A stretch of DNA of 64,000 bases. Origin: Reticulascus tulasneorum (Eukaryota; Ascomycota; Sordariomycetes; Glomerellales; Reticulascaceae). This document shows, piece by piece, positions 1-10,180 of the stretch. The notes below the pieces were generated by a model. The model had not been told where the DNA came from, made no database searches, and saw only the letters and a list, made by a program, of their open reading frames with translations. Position 1 is the stretch's first letter; each line of letters starts with the position of its first letter. The translations under genes were made by a program, and so were the position numbers. The stretch covers positions 1,674,001-1,738,000 of the forward strand of contig LSAX01000010.1 in the NCBI GenBank assembly GCA_001557505.1, in the 5' to 3' direction.

Positions 1-221
1 ACTTAGCGGGCCATCATAATACCCGGGGCCAAGGAGATCTCGTGAACACACCACAAGGGAAATTCCAGACACGCACACAACGCACAGGACAGCAGACACC
101 CTTTCCGTCGCAAGCCCGCCCGCCCCGGGGTGTGTGGTAAGCGCCTCCGGACCGTCTCTGTGTCACTGTCATCGTTCTTTGTCACCCGTCTCATCTCTGG
201 TATAAAGCCTTCATCCGCCCC

Positions 222-1552
222 ATGGAGCCCCGCAATGCCCTCGGTGGAAATGGATCATCTACCACCGCCGCCCAGCCGCCGCCTCTCCGGCGGCGACTAT
301 CGATGGAGGAGGACTATTTCTACCAGACAGTAATGACAACCCAGCCTCGGCGACCATCTCAGCCACCGCCGTATGAGTCCGAGCCAAGATTAAGACGAAC
401 GTCCGCTGCTGCGGGGAAGGCGGTGGCCGAGGACGATTATGATCATGAAGAGCGGGAGGAACTGCCGTCCTACTCGTGCTCTGTCGAGGTAGAGGGCGTG
501 TGGATGATGAAGATGGAGATTGAAAACACCACCAAGAGGGCAGAAGACCGTAACTGGCACACGACGTACGTGGAATTGCATGGCACGGCACTCAAAATCT
601 TCAACGTCAAGAAAGATTGGGGCTGGGGGAAGAGCAGAGATGGCCCGACGATATCACCGGATAACCCGCCTTGGGTGAAGAAGGCGTCACTCGACAAGAC
701 ATACAGCCTCCTCCATGCTGATGTTGGCATCGCCGCCGACTATAGGAAGTAAGCCAAGCAATCCCTCGATTCACACCCGGAGCCACTCCCCCTCTCTCTA
801 CCTCCTTGCCTCCCCCCCCTCCATCAGTAAACCTAGGCGCTAACGTATTGTGTAGACGGCGATATGTCATCCGCGTAAGGGCCGAGACGGATCAGTTCTT
901 ACTGTCCTGTATAGAACTAAGCACCTTCGTCAAGTGGCTGGAAGCCTTCTTCGCAGCCATAGATGTGGCAGCACCCATAGACGATCGGGACTTCCCGCGA
1001 GACCAGAGCATACCCCGAATACAAAGGATACGCTGGTTCCGCGGCGAAGCCCCCGCACAAACAAATAACTACCCAGTCCCGACACCACGACCACTAAACA
1101 TTCGGCACGTCACAACCTCAGGGAACGCCGAACCTTCTACATCACCTGCCCGGCGGACGTCCTCCCCTGAGTCGTCACCCCCTGATCCCTTCCCAGCATC
1201 TCAGCCGGAACCCGATGCGGATCCAAACACGGGACCGCAACCGGCCCGCATCGATCCCATCAGCCGCCTCTCCACCACGTCATACCCAAATTTAGCCATC
1301 GACCCCGGCACAGGCAAGTGGGCGCCGGAGCACCAGTGGTCGACCGCCCACGATATGCTATATGCCAAGCTCTGCTACTCGGTGCTGCTATTCAAGAGCC
1401 CGCGGAAGTCTAATTACATCATCTGCAAGGGCAAGCAGTGGTTCGTGGATTGGGCCACGGGGCGAATGGTGCGCGTGTTGCCACCCGCGTACGGCGAGAT
1501 CGAGTTATTCGGGCCTTGGCACGCCATCCATACAGAAAACAGGAGGATTTAA
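222..1552 (+). CDS. PH-domain protein, fungal, function unknown
   Basis: Two exons, 222-748 and 856-1552, joined by a 107-nt intron (GTAAGC donor, TGTGTAG acceptor), give about 407 aa. The splice joins ...ADYRK to RRYVIRV..., which rebuilds a pleckstrin-homology fold: an N-terminal strand pair near residue 85 (VEGVWMMKMEI), WHTTYVELHGTALKIF, then RYVIRVRAETDQFLLSC and an amphipathic closing helix (FVKWLEAFFAAIDVA) near residue 200. A PH domain suggests binding of a phosphoinositide or a protein partner at a membrane, which is inference. The first 80 residues and residues 240-310 are Pro/Ser-rich and probably disordered. The last 90 residues (ending near PWHAIHTENRRI) look ordered but I cannot place them. 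A TATAAA lies at 201-206, only 21 nt before the chosen ATG. A second in-frame Met at 303 is possible. Confidence 0.8.
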
Positions 1553-2062
1553 ATCCATCTGTGAATTTACCACCATTTTTTAAAACACCCCAGTCACGGG
1601 CGACTCGGGGCAGGGATAAGAGGGGCGAAGGGCGCCGTCAATCTCAGGGATGGAGGGGAAAAGTGGGCGGAATCATGCATCGGGTCGGGTTTTATCTCCT
1701 TTGTGTCTGGGCATAAGTCATGTCATTTGGGCGGAGTTGCACTGCTTGTTATTCCCGTACATGGACATATACACCTGCATTTTGGGGTTCGGTGGGAAGC
1801 GTGTTTTAGTCCAGCGCCTGGTCTGGAAACTGCCTCCTTCGACTCCAGAGGTTTTGTACATATCAACTTACATGAAATGCACCGAGTCACGACTCTTTAA
1901 AGACTTCTACCGAATTTCCCTTTGTGAACGCCATCTGTAGCTGCTGACCCAAGCTATTTTTGCCCTTGAAAGACCTATGCGCCTCCAAAAGCGAATCGTA
2001 ACATCATGAAACCCCGTACTCGAAAATGATATGTACAGTGCGAGAAGAATTGGGCCTTGGCG
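1553..2062. other. convergent intergenic region, no gene seen
   Basis: This is the 3' side of both the PH-domain gene and nnf1. Only short chance reading frames are present and I recognise no RNA gene or repeat. Confidence 0.5.
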
Positions 2063-2859
2063 CTACACCCCCGACATTTCCACCTCTGCGCTCCTCGCCT
2101 CCTTGGCGAGATCTCCGGCCACTGGAGCAAGCAGGGCGTTCGCGCCGTCGATGTCGCTTATCACGCTGTCCAGCTCGCCTAGCAGGGCGGCCATCTCGGC
2201 GCGCTGGGATTGAATCTCCGCGAAGAGGGTCTCGTTTTGCGCCTGAGTGTTTTGGAGGTTCGCGTTGAGCTGGGACTGCTGCTGCGCCAGATGCGGCGCG
2301 AGGTGGGCGCGGATGATCTCGTCTGGCGGGAGGAGATGTGGTCTGCTCATATCAGCATCTCGCATTTCTCATCAGATTCACGTGGAATGAAGGGCGACAT
2401 ACGGCACAGGTTCAGCCTCCCCCTTCGCATCTGCCTTCCGCCGATCCGCATCGCTCACAAGGCTCTCCAGCTCGTTCAGCTTGCGAATAACATCCCTCTC
2501 CTCTAGAATGCCCTGGAAGTCCTTCTATCCACACCATCACCCCGTCAGCCCCGCGCATTACCCAGCCACGGAATACCAACAACAACACCGGGGGGGGGGG
2601 GGGGGGGCCTCACATTACACCGCTCCTCCAGGTACTCGGCCATCTGCTTCTGCACATTGCGCAGGGTATTGGGCGCATGCGCCGCGACGGTCGGGAAGCA
2701 GGCGGCGAAGTTGTCGTAGCCGACCTTGTGCAGGGTGCGGCCGAGCGCGAGGTCGTAGAGCTCGGTGAAGCGCGTTGCGCGCGGGCCGGGCGTGACGGCA
2801 GTGTGCTTGGGGGGCAGCGGCGGCGAGGCTGGCGGCGGGGAGGCCGCTTCCGAAGTCAT
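2063..2859 (-). CDS. nnf1: Nnf1-like kinetochore protein (MIND/Mis12 complex)
   Basis: Three exons on the minus strand (2859-2614, 2524-2382, 2342-2063) give about 222 aa. Nnf1 (human PMF1) is a subunit of the Mis12/MIND complex, which links centromeric chromatin to the outer kinetochore. Visible family marks are PGPRATRFTELYDLALGRTL near residue 25, FAACFPTVAAHAPNTLRNVQ, then a coiled coil through ILEERDVIRKLNELESLV, and a conserved PHLLPPDEIIRAHLAPHL followed by a second heptad region. Intron 1 (89 nt) holds a run of 18 G/C. Intron 2 is only 39 nt yet restores the frame exactly and carries a GCTGAT branch-like site. The reading frame stays open upstream to an ATG at 3033, but the added residues look like translated leader, so 2859 is preferred. 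Confidence 0.85.
2590..2607. repeat. 18-bp poly-G/poly-C run inside nnf1 intron 1
   Basis: An uninterrupted run of 18 G on the plus strand, so C on the nnf1 sense strand, lies just inside the 5' splice site of intron 1. It is a likely slippage site, and its exact length may be unreliable in an assembly. Confidence 0.85.
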
Positions 2860-4229
2860 TGGGGATCGTGGACCGCTGGGATGTGGTGGAGGTCTTTGGG
2901 TTCTTGTGGTGGTTTGGGGAGTGGTTAGAGACGCGGTGCTGTCGCGGGGGGAGACGCGAAGTTGAGGGGTCTTCACGTGATTGTGCTTGGCGGAATCACT
3001 GGAGGCAATTCCGGGGTATTCCCATTTATACATTTAATGTTGGATTGGAAATGCGTGGTATTATTCTATGTGCTGTCCTCCAAGTTCGAAGCCCAAGCCT
3101 GGTGGACTGGTCAGACTATTCCCACGACTTCATCCACCCAGACCTTTCTGAGAGTATTTTGTCTGGCTCTTAGACAGAGGTTGCAGTGCGCACTGTGCAG
3201 GTTAGAATGGTCGTCCCAAGTTCCATCTTTCACTGCCTACCTAGGTATGTGTACGATGTACGAGTCGGCACCGTATCGGCCAACGGCGCTGGATAAGATG
3301 GACCACCCACCCTGCAACATTCGTAAAATATTACGACCTTGGTGTGGTTCCAAGCAATCCTTCCGGAACTACAAATGTGGAGTACGACTAATCCCGAAGA
3401 TATGCAGTCGAATGTTCTTTCTAAGAATACCATATATTAACTGGGGACTCTGTCTTGATCGCCGTGATACTTCCGCAGCGCCCACCTGCCTACTTGAAGC
3501 CGACAATGGGATGATCACAAGTTCCACCGAGGATCGCGTACCGGGACTTCCTCTTATAGCTTGGCGCAGCCAGAGTCGCACCCTTGCAGCGATTGTCAGT
3601 TGATAAGGAGGACCTGCATCTTGGCTCGTCCCCCCGGACTTCGATCCCTCGGCATATGTGGCGGCCACTAAGCCATTCAAGCGATTGTCAGATCTTGGCG
3701 AGTATGCACTGCGTAGTACGTATCGGTGTTTGATAGCTACTGCATGGCCACCTCGCCTGTATTCCCCCTCTTGATGTCGACCTTTCCGAGTATTGTCCGG
3801 GACTATGAAGGCAGCGCATCTCGACGAAAGCAGAATGGAGCTTCTCAATGGCTACCGATCATATCCCGTTACCCACCCTACAGGCGCTTTTATAGAGAAA
3901 GCATGTATTTCTAAGCTTCGACTCGGTTCTCGCCCGATTCTGCGATTACCAAGACTGTGAATAGCTTCGGGTTTTGGTCGTAGGCCACCAAGAGGTATTG
4001 TGCCGAGTAAACCCCTGCTTAGCAGGAGTGAAACTTTCAAAATTGAGGCTCTAGATCAGCCAATTCGAGCGTGAGGCAAGCCAACGATGCCATGGTGGAA
4101 TGTATAAAGCCCTGCTGGTTTGCATCAACATTGGTAGCTCGCCAGACCGCAATTGCATTCCCCAAACAAGCTGATACTGAGCATTTTTAAAATCAAAGAA
4201 CGTCCTCCCAATAATACCTCACTACAAAC
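2860..4229. other. gene-poor intergenic region
   Basis: About 1.4 kb between the divergent starts of nnf1 and the reductase gene. Open frames of 160-213 codons exist on both strands but none resembles a known protein or has a convincing splice structure. One copy of the palindromic word CCTACCTAGGTA lies at 3236-3247. Nothing else is seen. Confidence 0.45.
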
Positions 4230-5462
4230 ATGTTTGAGCTATTACTCAACGGGAAGCCCAGGCTCTCGGGTCGCCGAGTAGAGGTTGAGATTCCGTATGG
4301 TTCATCTGTCCCAATTTCAGCCTTGCCACAGCTAATTGAATGCCCACAGGAAGCCAGGCCCGAATGAGGTATTGATCAAGGTTGTCGCAGCTGGTCTGAA
4401 TCCTAAGGACTGGAAGGTATGTAACTCGTATTCGACAATTGGGGTGAGCATATGCTAAGTGTGAATCAGTTCGCAAAAAACAGAGATGAGTCCAAGGCTC
4501 TCAACGCCGGCGATGACTTGACCGGCATCATCGAGAGCGTCGGCAGCGAGGTCTTTGAATACAAGCCAGGTGACCGAGTCGCTGCCTTCCACCGCATGGG
4601 AGATCCACACGGAGCCTATGCCGAGTATGCCATCGCCCCAGCGAGCACCACGTTTCTCCTGCCTCCAAACATCTCTTTCGAATCCGGTGCCACCCTCCCT
4701 CTGGCTGCCATGACATCGGCTCTAGCGCTCTACCAGCACTTGCAACTCCCAACACCGCCCGACACCACGGACAAGAAAATACCCATCCTGATCTACGGCG
4801 GCGCAAGTGCGGTCGGCGCCTATGCGCTGCAGTTCGCCAAGCTGAGCGGCTTCAGCCCCATCATCACCGTCGCCGGCTCGGGAATCGACTTTGTGAAGAG
4901 CCTCGATGCGGCGACGCACATCATCGACTACCGTGAAGGAGACGTCGCGAAGAAAATCCTCGCTGCGCTCGACGGGAAGAAGCTCCACCACGCACTCGAC
5001 GCCGTCTCGTACAACATGACCTACGCCATCGTCGCCGAGGTCCTAAAGGCATCCGGTGGCGGAAAAGTCATTCTCATCGACCCTGTCTCGACCGACGATT
5101 CGAACCCCGACAAAGATTCTTGGGAATGGCCTGAGGGCGTAACTAGCGACGTCGTGTTTGTGTCGAGCGCCTACTACAGACCGCACAGCCACCGGACCAA
5201 GGAGGAGGCCGCCGCCGATGGCGACTTTGCGTTCATGTACTATCGATACATCTCCTACCTCCTGGCACAGGGCAAGTACACGCCTCATCCCACCGAAGTC
5301 CTGCCTGGCGGGCTGGATGGCATCGTCGCTGGCGTGCAGGCGTTGTATGATAAGACGGTGTCTGCTAAGAAACTCGTTGTGAGGTATGTACATGTCAAAC
5401 GTGCGGTGTGTGAGGCTAGTTACTGACACATCTACAGAATTGCCGATACTCCTGGTCTTTGA
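4230..5462 (+). CDS. toxD-like zinc-type alcohol dehydrogenase / quinone oxidoreductase (MDR family)
   Basis: Four exons (4230-4294, 4350-4416, 4470-5383, 5438-5462) give about 356 aa, the usual length for the family. The N-terminal GroES-like fold reads VEVEIPKPGPNEVLIKVVAA and GLNPKDWK. It is followed by NAGDDLTGIIESVGSEV and PGDRVAAF, and a Rossmann segment YGGASAVGAYALQFAKLSG near residue 152 marks the NAD(P)H site. Members reduce enones or quinones with NADPH; some serve as stand-alone trans-enoyl reductases of polyketide clusters, but no synthase is nearby. The Cys/His ligands of a catalytic zinc are not evident, so it is probably zinc-independent. The name toxD-like is only family nomenclature. 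The first junction uses donor GTATGG, which alone keeps IPKPGPNE in frame. The last exon encodes just eight residues. Confidence 0.88.
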
Positions 5463-5958
5463 GCAATCCGCAAAACAATTATACACGACGATTTAATGTA
5501 GCCTAATGTAATAGAAATAAGCTTATATTTTCACCGTTCACCAACATGCGTATTTGAATCCGTGGTATGGTGCTTTTGAAATGAAACCATGCCTACGAAC
5601 GTTCAGCCATAACTGCGTCCATGCGATTTCTGTTGGACCATGGATAGAATAAGGAGAGAATGACGATAACACAAGTCTTCGTTCGGCTCTTTACATCGAA
5701 ACTTAATCTAGTATGCTCCGAGTCAAAATCCACCTTGTGAGTTTCCGCTGGAGCATTCCATCCCAAACATTCGGGCGTAGCTTCTTGTATAAGTCATCTT
5801 CCCGTACGAATCCAAGCCAGTATTAACAACGGATTCACAATCCCGCCTCATCTTGTTATGGAGTTTCGCCCTGCTCTTAACACCGAGGTCGTGATGATTA
5901 CAGCGCTTTGATGAACTTTTTATTGCCGAATTCGAAAGTGCAAATCCCCCAGGCAGGC
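5463..5958. other. convergent intergenic region
   Basis: 3' regions of the reductase and of the secreted-protein gene. The part 5898-5958 may be coding if the alternative splice of the next gene is used. Otherwise I see nothing in it. Confidence 0.45.
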
Positions 5959-6465
5959 CTATTCGCACCTTCTTTCGACGTGGTTATGCCGAGACTCAAA
6001 GATGCTGCGGACTTGCTGAGGGTCGAGAGATAGCGGCTCATCACTCTCGTACTCGATGCTCCGCTCGTCGACGATGGTGACCACGGGAGCCATCTCCGCG
6101 AAATGCGAATCCAGCCGCCTGAGCTCGTTCCACCCGCGTGCAGAGCGCATGCAGCTCTCAGACAAGCCATAGACGCGGACATGGCCATCGAATGGGCCAA
6201 CGACGGGCTTCTCCAGGATCATGCTGCGGACGCATTCGTTGATGTCGTTGTCTGTGCCAAAAGTCGTCGGTGGCACGCCCTCCATGTCACGGGTGTAATC
6301 GACGTCCGGCCTGGGGAAGAATATCCCTTCATCATTGATGGCGTTTTTTACATACTTGCTGGTTTCGATCCACCAGTGGACGGTATGTTGGCCGCCAGCA
6401 TTGGAGAAACCAGTGAGGGAGAGAACACAGAGCGCGCTCGCGGCGATATACTTGCGGGTGAGCAT
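5959..6465 (-). CDS. small secreted protein, unknown function
   Basis: An uninterrupted frame of 168 aa begins with a clear signal peptide: basic MLTRKY, a hydrophobic core AASALCVLSLTG, and probable cleavage after SNA. The mature part holds HWWIETSKYVKNA, a Pro/Asp-rich segment, and three cysteines (INECV, SESCM, RRCE). I do not recognise a family, and the size and secretion fit an effector-like or wall-associated protein only by inference. The 3' end is uncertain. A 37-nt GT-AG intron at 6052-6016 (GTACGAG...CCTCAG) would keep 137 codons and continue in another frame to a stop at 5898, giving 176 aa ending GANRPAWGICTFEFGNKKF, which looks more protein-like than the unspliced tail. Either way the mature protein has an odd number of cysteines. 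Confidence 0.6.
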   Translation of the reverse strand: MLTRKYIAASALCVLSLTGFSNAGGQHTVHWWIETSKYVKNAINDEGIFFPRPDVDYTRDMEGVPPTTFGTDNDINECVRSMILEKPVVGPFDGHVRVYGLSESCMRSARGWNELRRLDSHFAEMAPVVTIVDERSIEYESDEPLSLDPQQVRSIFESRHNHVERRCE

Positions 6466-8473
6466 GATGTTTCGGTGGCTCGGACGTAGATTTGTTCACG
6501 AGGTTGAGATGTGAAGAATATGCTATTAGGTGGGATCGAAGGTTGAAAGGAACATGGAAGGAGGCTCTAAGTATTGGCCGGACTGGACTAACGGAGAATG
6601 GATATAGAACAGCTAGTATTCCGAACCATGTCAAATTATGTACTGCATCTACACTGACGGAGATACTTCACGAAAGGGAGTAGCCGGATGAATAGTCTAC
6701 CCAAACCGTATCCGTGGGAGCGCTGGTAGTAGATTACATAGACCTCATCCTCATCCTGCTTTGCTTTCGTCAACAAATGCCCCAAGATGGCGAGCTCTGC
6801 ACTTCAGGGTACGCCCGTCATAAGTTATAACCCAGCTTCCTCTTCAACCATGGTGCAGAAATGTCAAAAGGTTCTTAACCGTGGGCTTCCACCTGAGGAC
6901 TCTTGAGTTTTGAGTACCAGTGGCTCATCGGGGTTGGATCTGGAAGTGCCAGGATGTCATGGCCGGTAGGGATGTGGGTGGGGGTAGCGCATCGTATAAG
7001 ACAGTGCCGCATAACTAGTAGCAGTCACAGCAACTAACTTCCCTTCGGAAAGTTTGTGAAAGTGTAGGAGGCCAAGGAATATTCAATTAGGGTAATTTGG
7101 TACAGATCACGTATTCACAGCAATATTCACCCCAATATGTCGCGAATAGCTACTTGAATATCCAAGTGCAAAAGCGGCACCGATTTGACGATCCGCTTGG
7201 GGGGCAGGGGGTTTTGTTTTCCGTTCGGATCTTCCAGTTTTATATTGGAGGATTTTCAGCTGCACAACATCCAGAAATACTCTATAAAATCCACAGGAAG
7301 TGCAAAAAAGAAAAACAAAAACATAGAACACCAGGGATTCGCTGGTCGTCACCGACCCAACTACTAGTCTGGCCCTTAGTGGCTTGTATATGGCAGAGCG
7401 GACGGGATGCCTAATTCTCCGCTAGGTATGGTCCTATGTGCTTATTTTGGAGACTGGAGTAACTTATAACGTTGAGCAACGAATGTCTAGGGTTGAAGTT
7501 GGACAGCTTACAAACGCCGCCAACCATGAGTTTGAGGGTGTCAGTGGTCAAATCCGGGGAACCCAAAACGCCAAGAGATACAACGGACTGCCGGGAGTCG
7601 GAATACCGTCAAGACCCGATTCGCCAACAAACCGTTAGCCCCCGCAGTCATCAACCGGATCTGGGCAACATCGTGGGCATTTGCATCTCTTTACGTGGCA
7701 TGTTACTTGCCACAAGCTGGATTGATCCTTTCCTTTTCTTCCCAGAAAGTATCATATTGCTAGGCAAGAGCTCTGTAGGTAAATCATGACTGCGTCGTGT
7801 GTGGGTAGTGGCAGATTTCCTCACGACTTGAGCTCCCAAACTGAGAGGCAGTTATCCAGGCATCAGAATTCCAACGTCAGATTTCTCTAGTCTTGAGCAA
7901 TTATGGTCATTTCAGATCAAGTACCTATATCAGCAGCTTGGCATACCTTACGCTCTTTCAGCCTGGATATACCTACAGTCTTCCATGTGGGGCTTGGGCC
8001 TCAATACCATACAGGCTAAACATGCCTCCCCAGCAAATCCCCAAATCAGATCGAGCTCCAATTCTCAAGTTCATGGGATCGGAAGATCACGTCCGTAAAT
8101 TACTAGCATCAGTACACGGGGGCTCCCAGAACAAGCGGTCCGCTCTGCCCCCATTTAGATTGCCCGTGACCAGTACCTGAATGAATCTCCTCTAATTCCA
8201 TGCGTCTTCTAATACCATTCTTCCGCCATCGCTCGGCTGACCATGGCGTTCTTTCCTTTCCGTGCCGTTGGGGTAGATGGATAGTAGGCCGTACTTTATA
8301 AGAACACCGAGCCTGGCGCCTGTCACGGTCTCCTTCGTCACTTCAGCTTGTCACTTCCCAAGTCTCACAGTATATACTCTTCCGGTATATACTCCTTCTG
8401 TATATATCCCTTCTGTATATATTCCTTCTGTGTATACTCCTTCTCTTCTGCTCCGTTGCTGAAGTCCTCGAAG
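6466..8473. other. shared upstream region of the secreted protein and GH131 genes
   Basis: Two kilobases between divergent genes. No protein-like frame is visible. A TATA-like TTTATAAG lies near 8294-8301, about 175 nt before the GH131 start, and a five-unit 15-bp repeat follows at 8371-8445. I see nothing else I can name. Confidence 0.5.
8371..8445 (+). repeat. five tandem 15-bp units in the GH131 leader
   Basis: Five adjacent units of the form TATATACTCCTTCTG, each differing by one to a few bases, at 8371, 8386, 8401, 8416 and 8431. They lie between a TATA-like box and the GH131 start codon and so are probably in or near the 5' untranslated leader. The unit length is a multiple of three, so a frame open from an ATG at 8348 crosses the array into the GH131 gene. 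Confidence 0.85.
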
Positions 8474-9377
8474 ATGAAGTTCGGCCTCCTCCTTGCTCTG
8501 GCTCAATCCGCCAGCGCCAAGGTCCTCTGGGATGGCCGGTTCAACGACTTCACTTCCAGCGCAGATCTAGGGAAGTGGAGTTGGTCAAACCAGGTAGGGC
8601 CATACCAGTACTACATTCACGGCCCAGGAGCAGTGAACAAGTATGTCAATCTGTCGCCAGACTACAAGAACCCCAACGACACCGTGTCCAAACAAGGTGT
8701 CAAGATCACTCTGGACAGCACGTCTTTCTGGAACGGTCAGACCATGCGCCGTACTGAACTGATCCCGCAGACAAAGGCTGCCATTGCCTCGGGCAAAGTG
8801 TTCTATCACTTCAGCATATCCCGCAAAGACGTCAACGCCCCGAGCGTGAACCGCGAGCACCAGATTGCCTTCTTCGAGAGCCACTTCACCGAGCTGAAGT
8901 ATGGTTGGATTAGCGGCGAGCAGGGGACCAGCAATCCGAATTTGCAGTTTATGGTCCAGCAGAGGAGCCTGTGGAAGACCGAATGGAAACCGAATGTGTG
9001 GCACAACGTTGCCTATGAGATTGTAAGTTAAACAGCTTGATTCTTGAGAAAAGAATCTTATTGAGGATAGACTTGACTAATATCATCTAAACAGAACTTT
9101 TCCAGCGGCAGCGTTGGTTTCTGGCACTCTGAGGGAGGCGAGCCGCTCAAACAGATAGTCGCTCCTGTCTCCGCGTCCACATCTTCCAACGGCCAGGATT
9201 GGCATTTGGGTGTTCTCGAACTGCCTCGTAGCGGCTACGCCGACACCACTGAGGACTTTTTCTTCTCCGGTGTTTACATCGAAGACGGCACTATAACCAC
9301 CTCTGTTAGTGGGCCAAGTAAGTCTCTTAGCAACTTTTGAGGGAAGGGAGGTTGCTAACTCTTGTGCAGCCGCTTAA
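8474..9377 (+). CDS. secreted glycoside hydrolase family 131 beta-glucanase
   Basis: Three exons (8474-9022, 9095-9317, 9370-9377) give about 259 aa. A short signal peptide (MKFGLLLALAQSASA) precedes the GH131 catalytic domain, seen as VLWDGRFNDFTSSADLGKWS, VGPYQYYIHGP, GQTMRRTELIPQ, REHQIAFFESHFTELKYG, and near the end SSNGQDWHLGVLELPRSGY and DFFFSGVYIEDG. Characterised GH131 enzymes cleave beta-1,3, beta-1,6 and beta-1,4 glucans and are found in fungi and oomycetes. The product is expected outside the cell, acting on plant or fungal wall glucan. There is no carbohydrate-binding module; the protein ends at SVSGPTA, with only two codons and the stop in the last exon. The frame is open from an ATG at 8348, but 8474 is preferred because it begins the signal peptide. 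Confidence 0.9.
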
Positions 9378-9715
9378 AGGCCAGTCATAGGTAGACGAAG
9401 GACAATACGGGAGCATCTGAGGAGACCAAGAAGGTTAGGTTTGGTTACAAGTGCGACCTAGCTCGCAATCCATGACGGTTATTGTAAATAGCATTCCATT
9501 CTATGCATATATTAAGTGTTCAGACATCTAGCCCTGGGACCCCGGATTGCGAATAATTGGCTGAGCTGTTTAACATCGTCAACCGTTCTGGGCAAAATCC
9601 ACCACCGACTCTAGAACCGAAACGCCAGCCCTACAAAGCCCCGTCCTAGCTTGTAGCTCTCACTAAAACTGTCGTCAGCAACTACGACAAGATGGACTAG
9701 ACGGCGATACATACC
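9378..9715. other. convergent intergenic region
   Basis: 3' ends of the GH131 gene and the cysteine-repeat gene. I see no gene, RNA or repeat. Confidence 0.5.
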
Positions 9716-10180
9716 TCATGGTGCTGGGGTTGAGCAAGGACCCAACGTGGCGCGTGTCTCGCCAGGAATGGGACCTAGAGAAATATCATAGGCGGTAACG
9801 CCAGCCCAGTACATGCAGTAGGATGTGCCTTCCGCACAGTATTTATAGTCGCATTTGATAGTACTGGTTGGCGCATAAGATGTGGTGACGGGAGATGCTT
9901 GTTTGGGCACAACGACTCCCTGAGTACAGGGGCCTAGGACCGTGACAGTCTCACCAGGAATGGGACCCAGTGAGATATCATACCCGGTAACTCCTGCCCA
10001 GTACGCACACAGCTCATTTTCGCCAGCACACCATTTCGCGTCACACTTGATCGAGGGGGCAGCGGTGGTCATGGCGGGTGCTCGTGGTTTGATCGCATCG
10101 GGTGCTTCATGTGGAAGAATGACTGCGGCCAGAGCGGAGACGAAGAAGACGGCGGATATGAGAAGCTTAAAAGACGCCAT
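9716..10180 (-). CDS. secreted cysteine-rich protein with two copies of a 42-residue module
   Basis: A single exon encodes 154 aa. The signal peptide is MASFKLLISAVFFVSALA, followed by a short Pro/Thr linker. The rest is two modules, each starting IKCD and ending LGPC, joined by a Ser/Thr/Pro linker. By direct comparison 30 of 42 positions are identical, including all four cysteines (spaced C-4-C-6-C-26-C), the YWAGVT core and YDISLGPIPGET. Four conserved cysteines per module imply two disulfides each. I know no named domain that fits. Secretion, small size and duplication suggest an extracellular adhesive, wall-binding or effector-type protein, but function is not shown by the sequence. It lies tail to tail with the GH131 gene. 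Confidence 0.8.
   Translation of the reverse strand: MASFKLLISAVFFVSALAAVILPHEAPDAIKPRAPAMTTAAPSIKCDAKWCAGENELCAYWAGVTGYDISLGPIPGETVTVLGPCTQGVVVPKQASPVTTSYAPTSTIKCDYKYCAEGTSYCMYWAGVTAYDISLGPIPGETRATLGPCSTPAP
9734..9859 (-). repeat. cysteine module copy 2 (C-terminal)
   Basis: Exactly 42 codons, from the IKCD block to LGPC. It is collinear without gaps with copy 1 at 9926-10051, so the pair arose by an internal duplication. Confidence 0.85.
9926..10051 (-). repeat. cysteine module copy 1 (N-terminal)
   Basis: Exactly 42 codons. It differs from copy 2 at 12 residues, mostly between the second and third cysteines and just before the last LGPC. Confidence 0.85.

Noticed and set aside
2860..3033. 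Upstream in-frame ATG of nnf1 at 3033
   Set aside because: The extra 58 residues are not family-like and the Met at 2859 fits known starts better.
2962..3603. 213-codon plus-strand frame
   Set aside because: No ATG-proximal context, no domain-like composition, no splice partner; consistent with chance in a GC-balanced intergenic region.
3369..3848. 159-codon minus-strand frame
   Set aside because: Overlaps the above on the other strand and shows no protein-like pattern.
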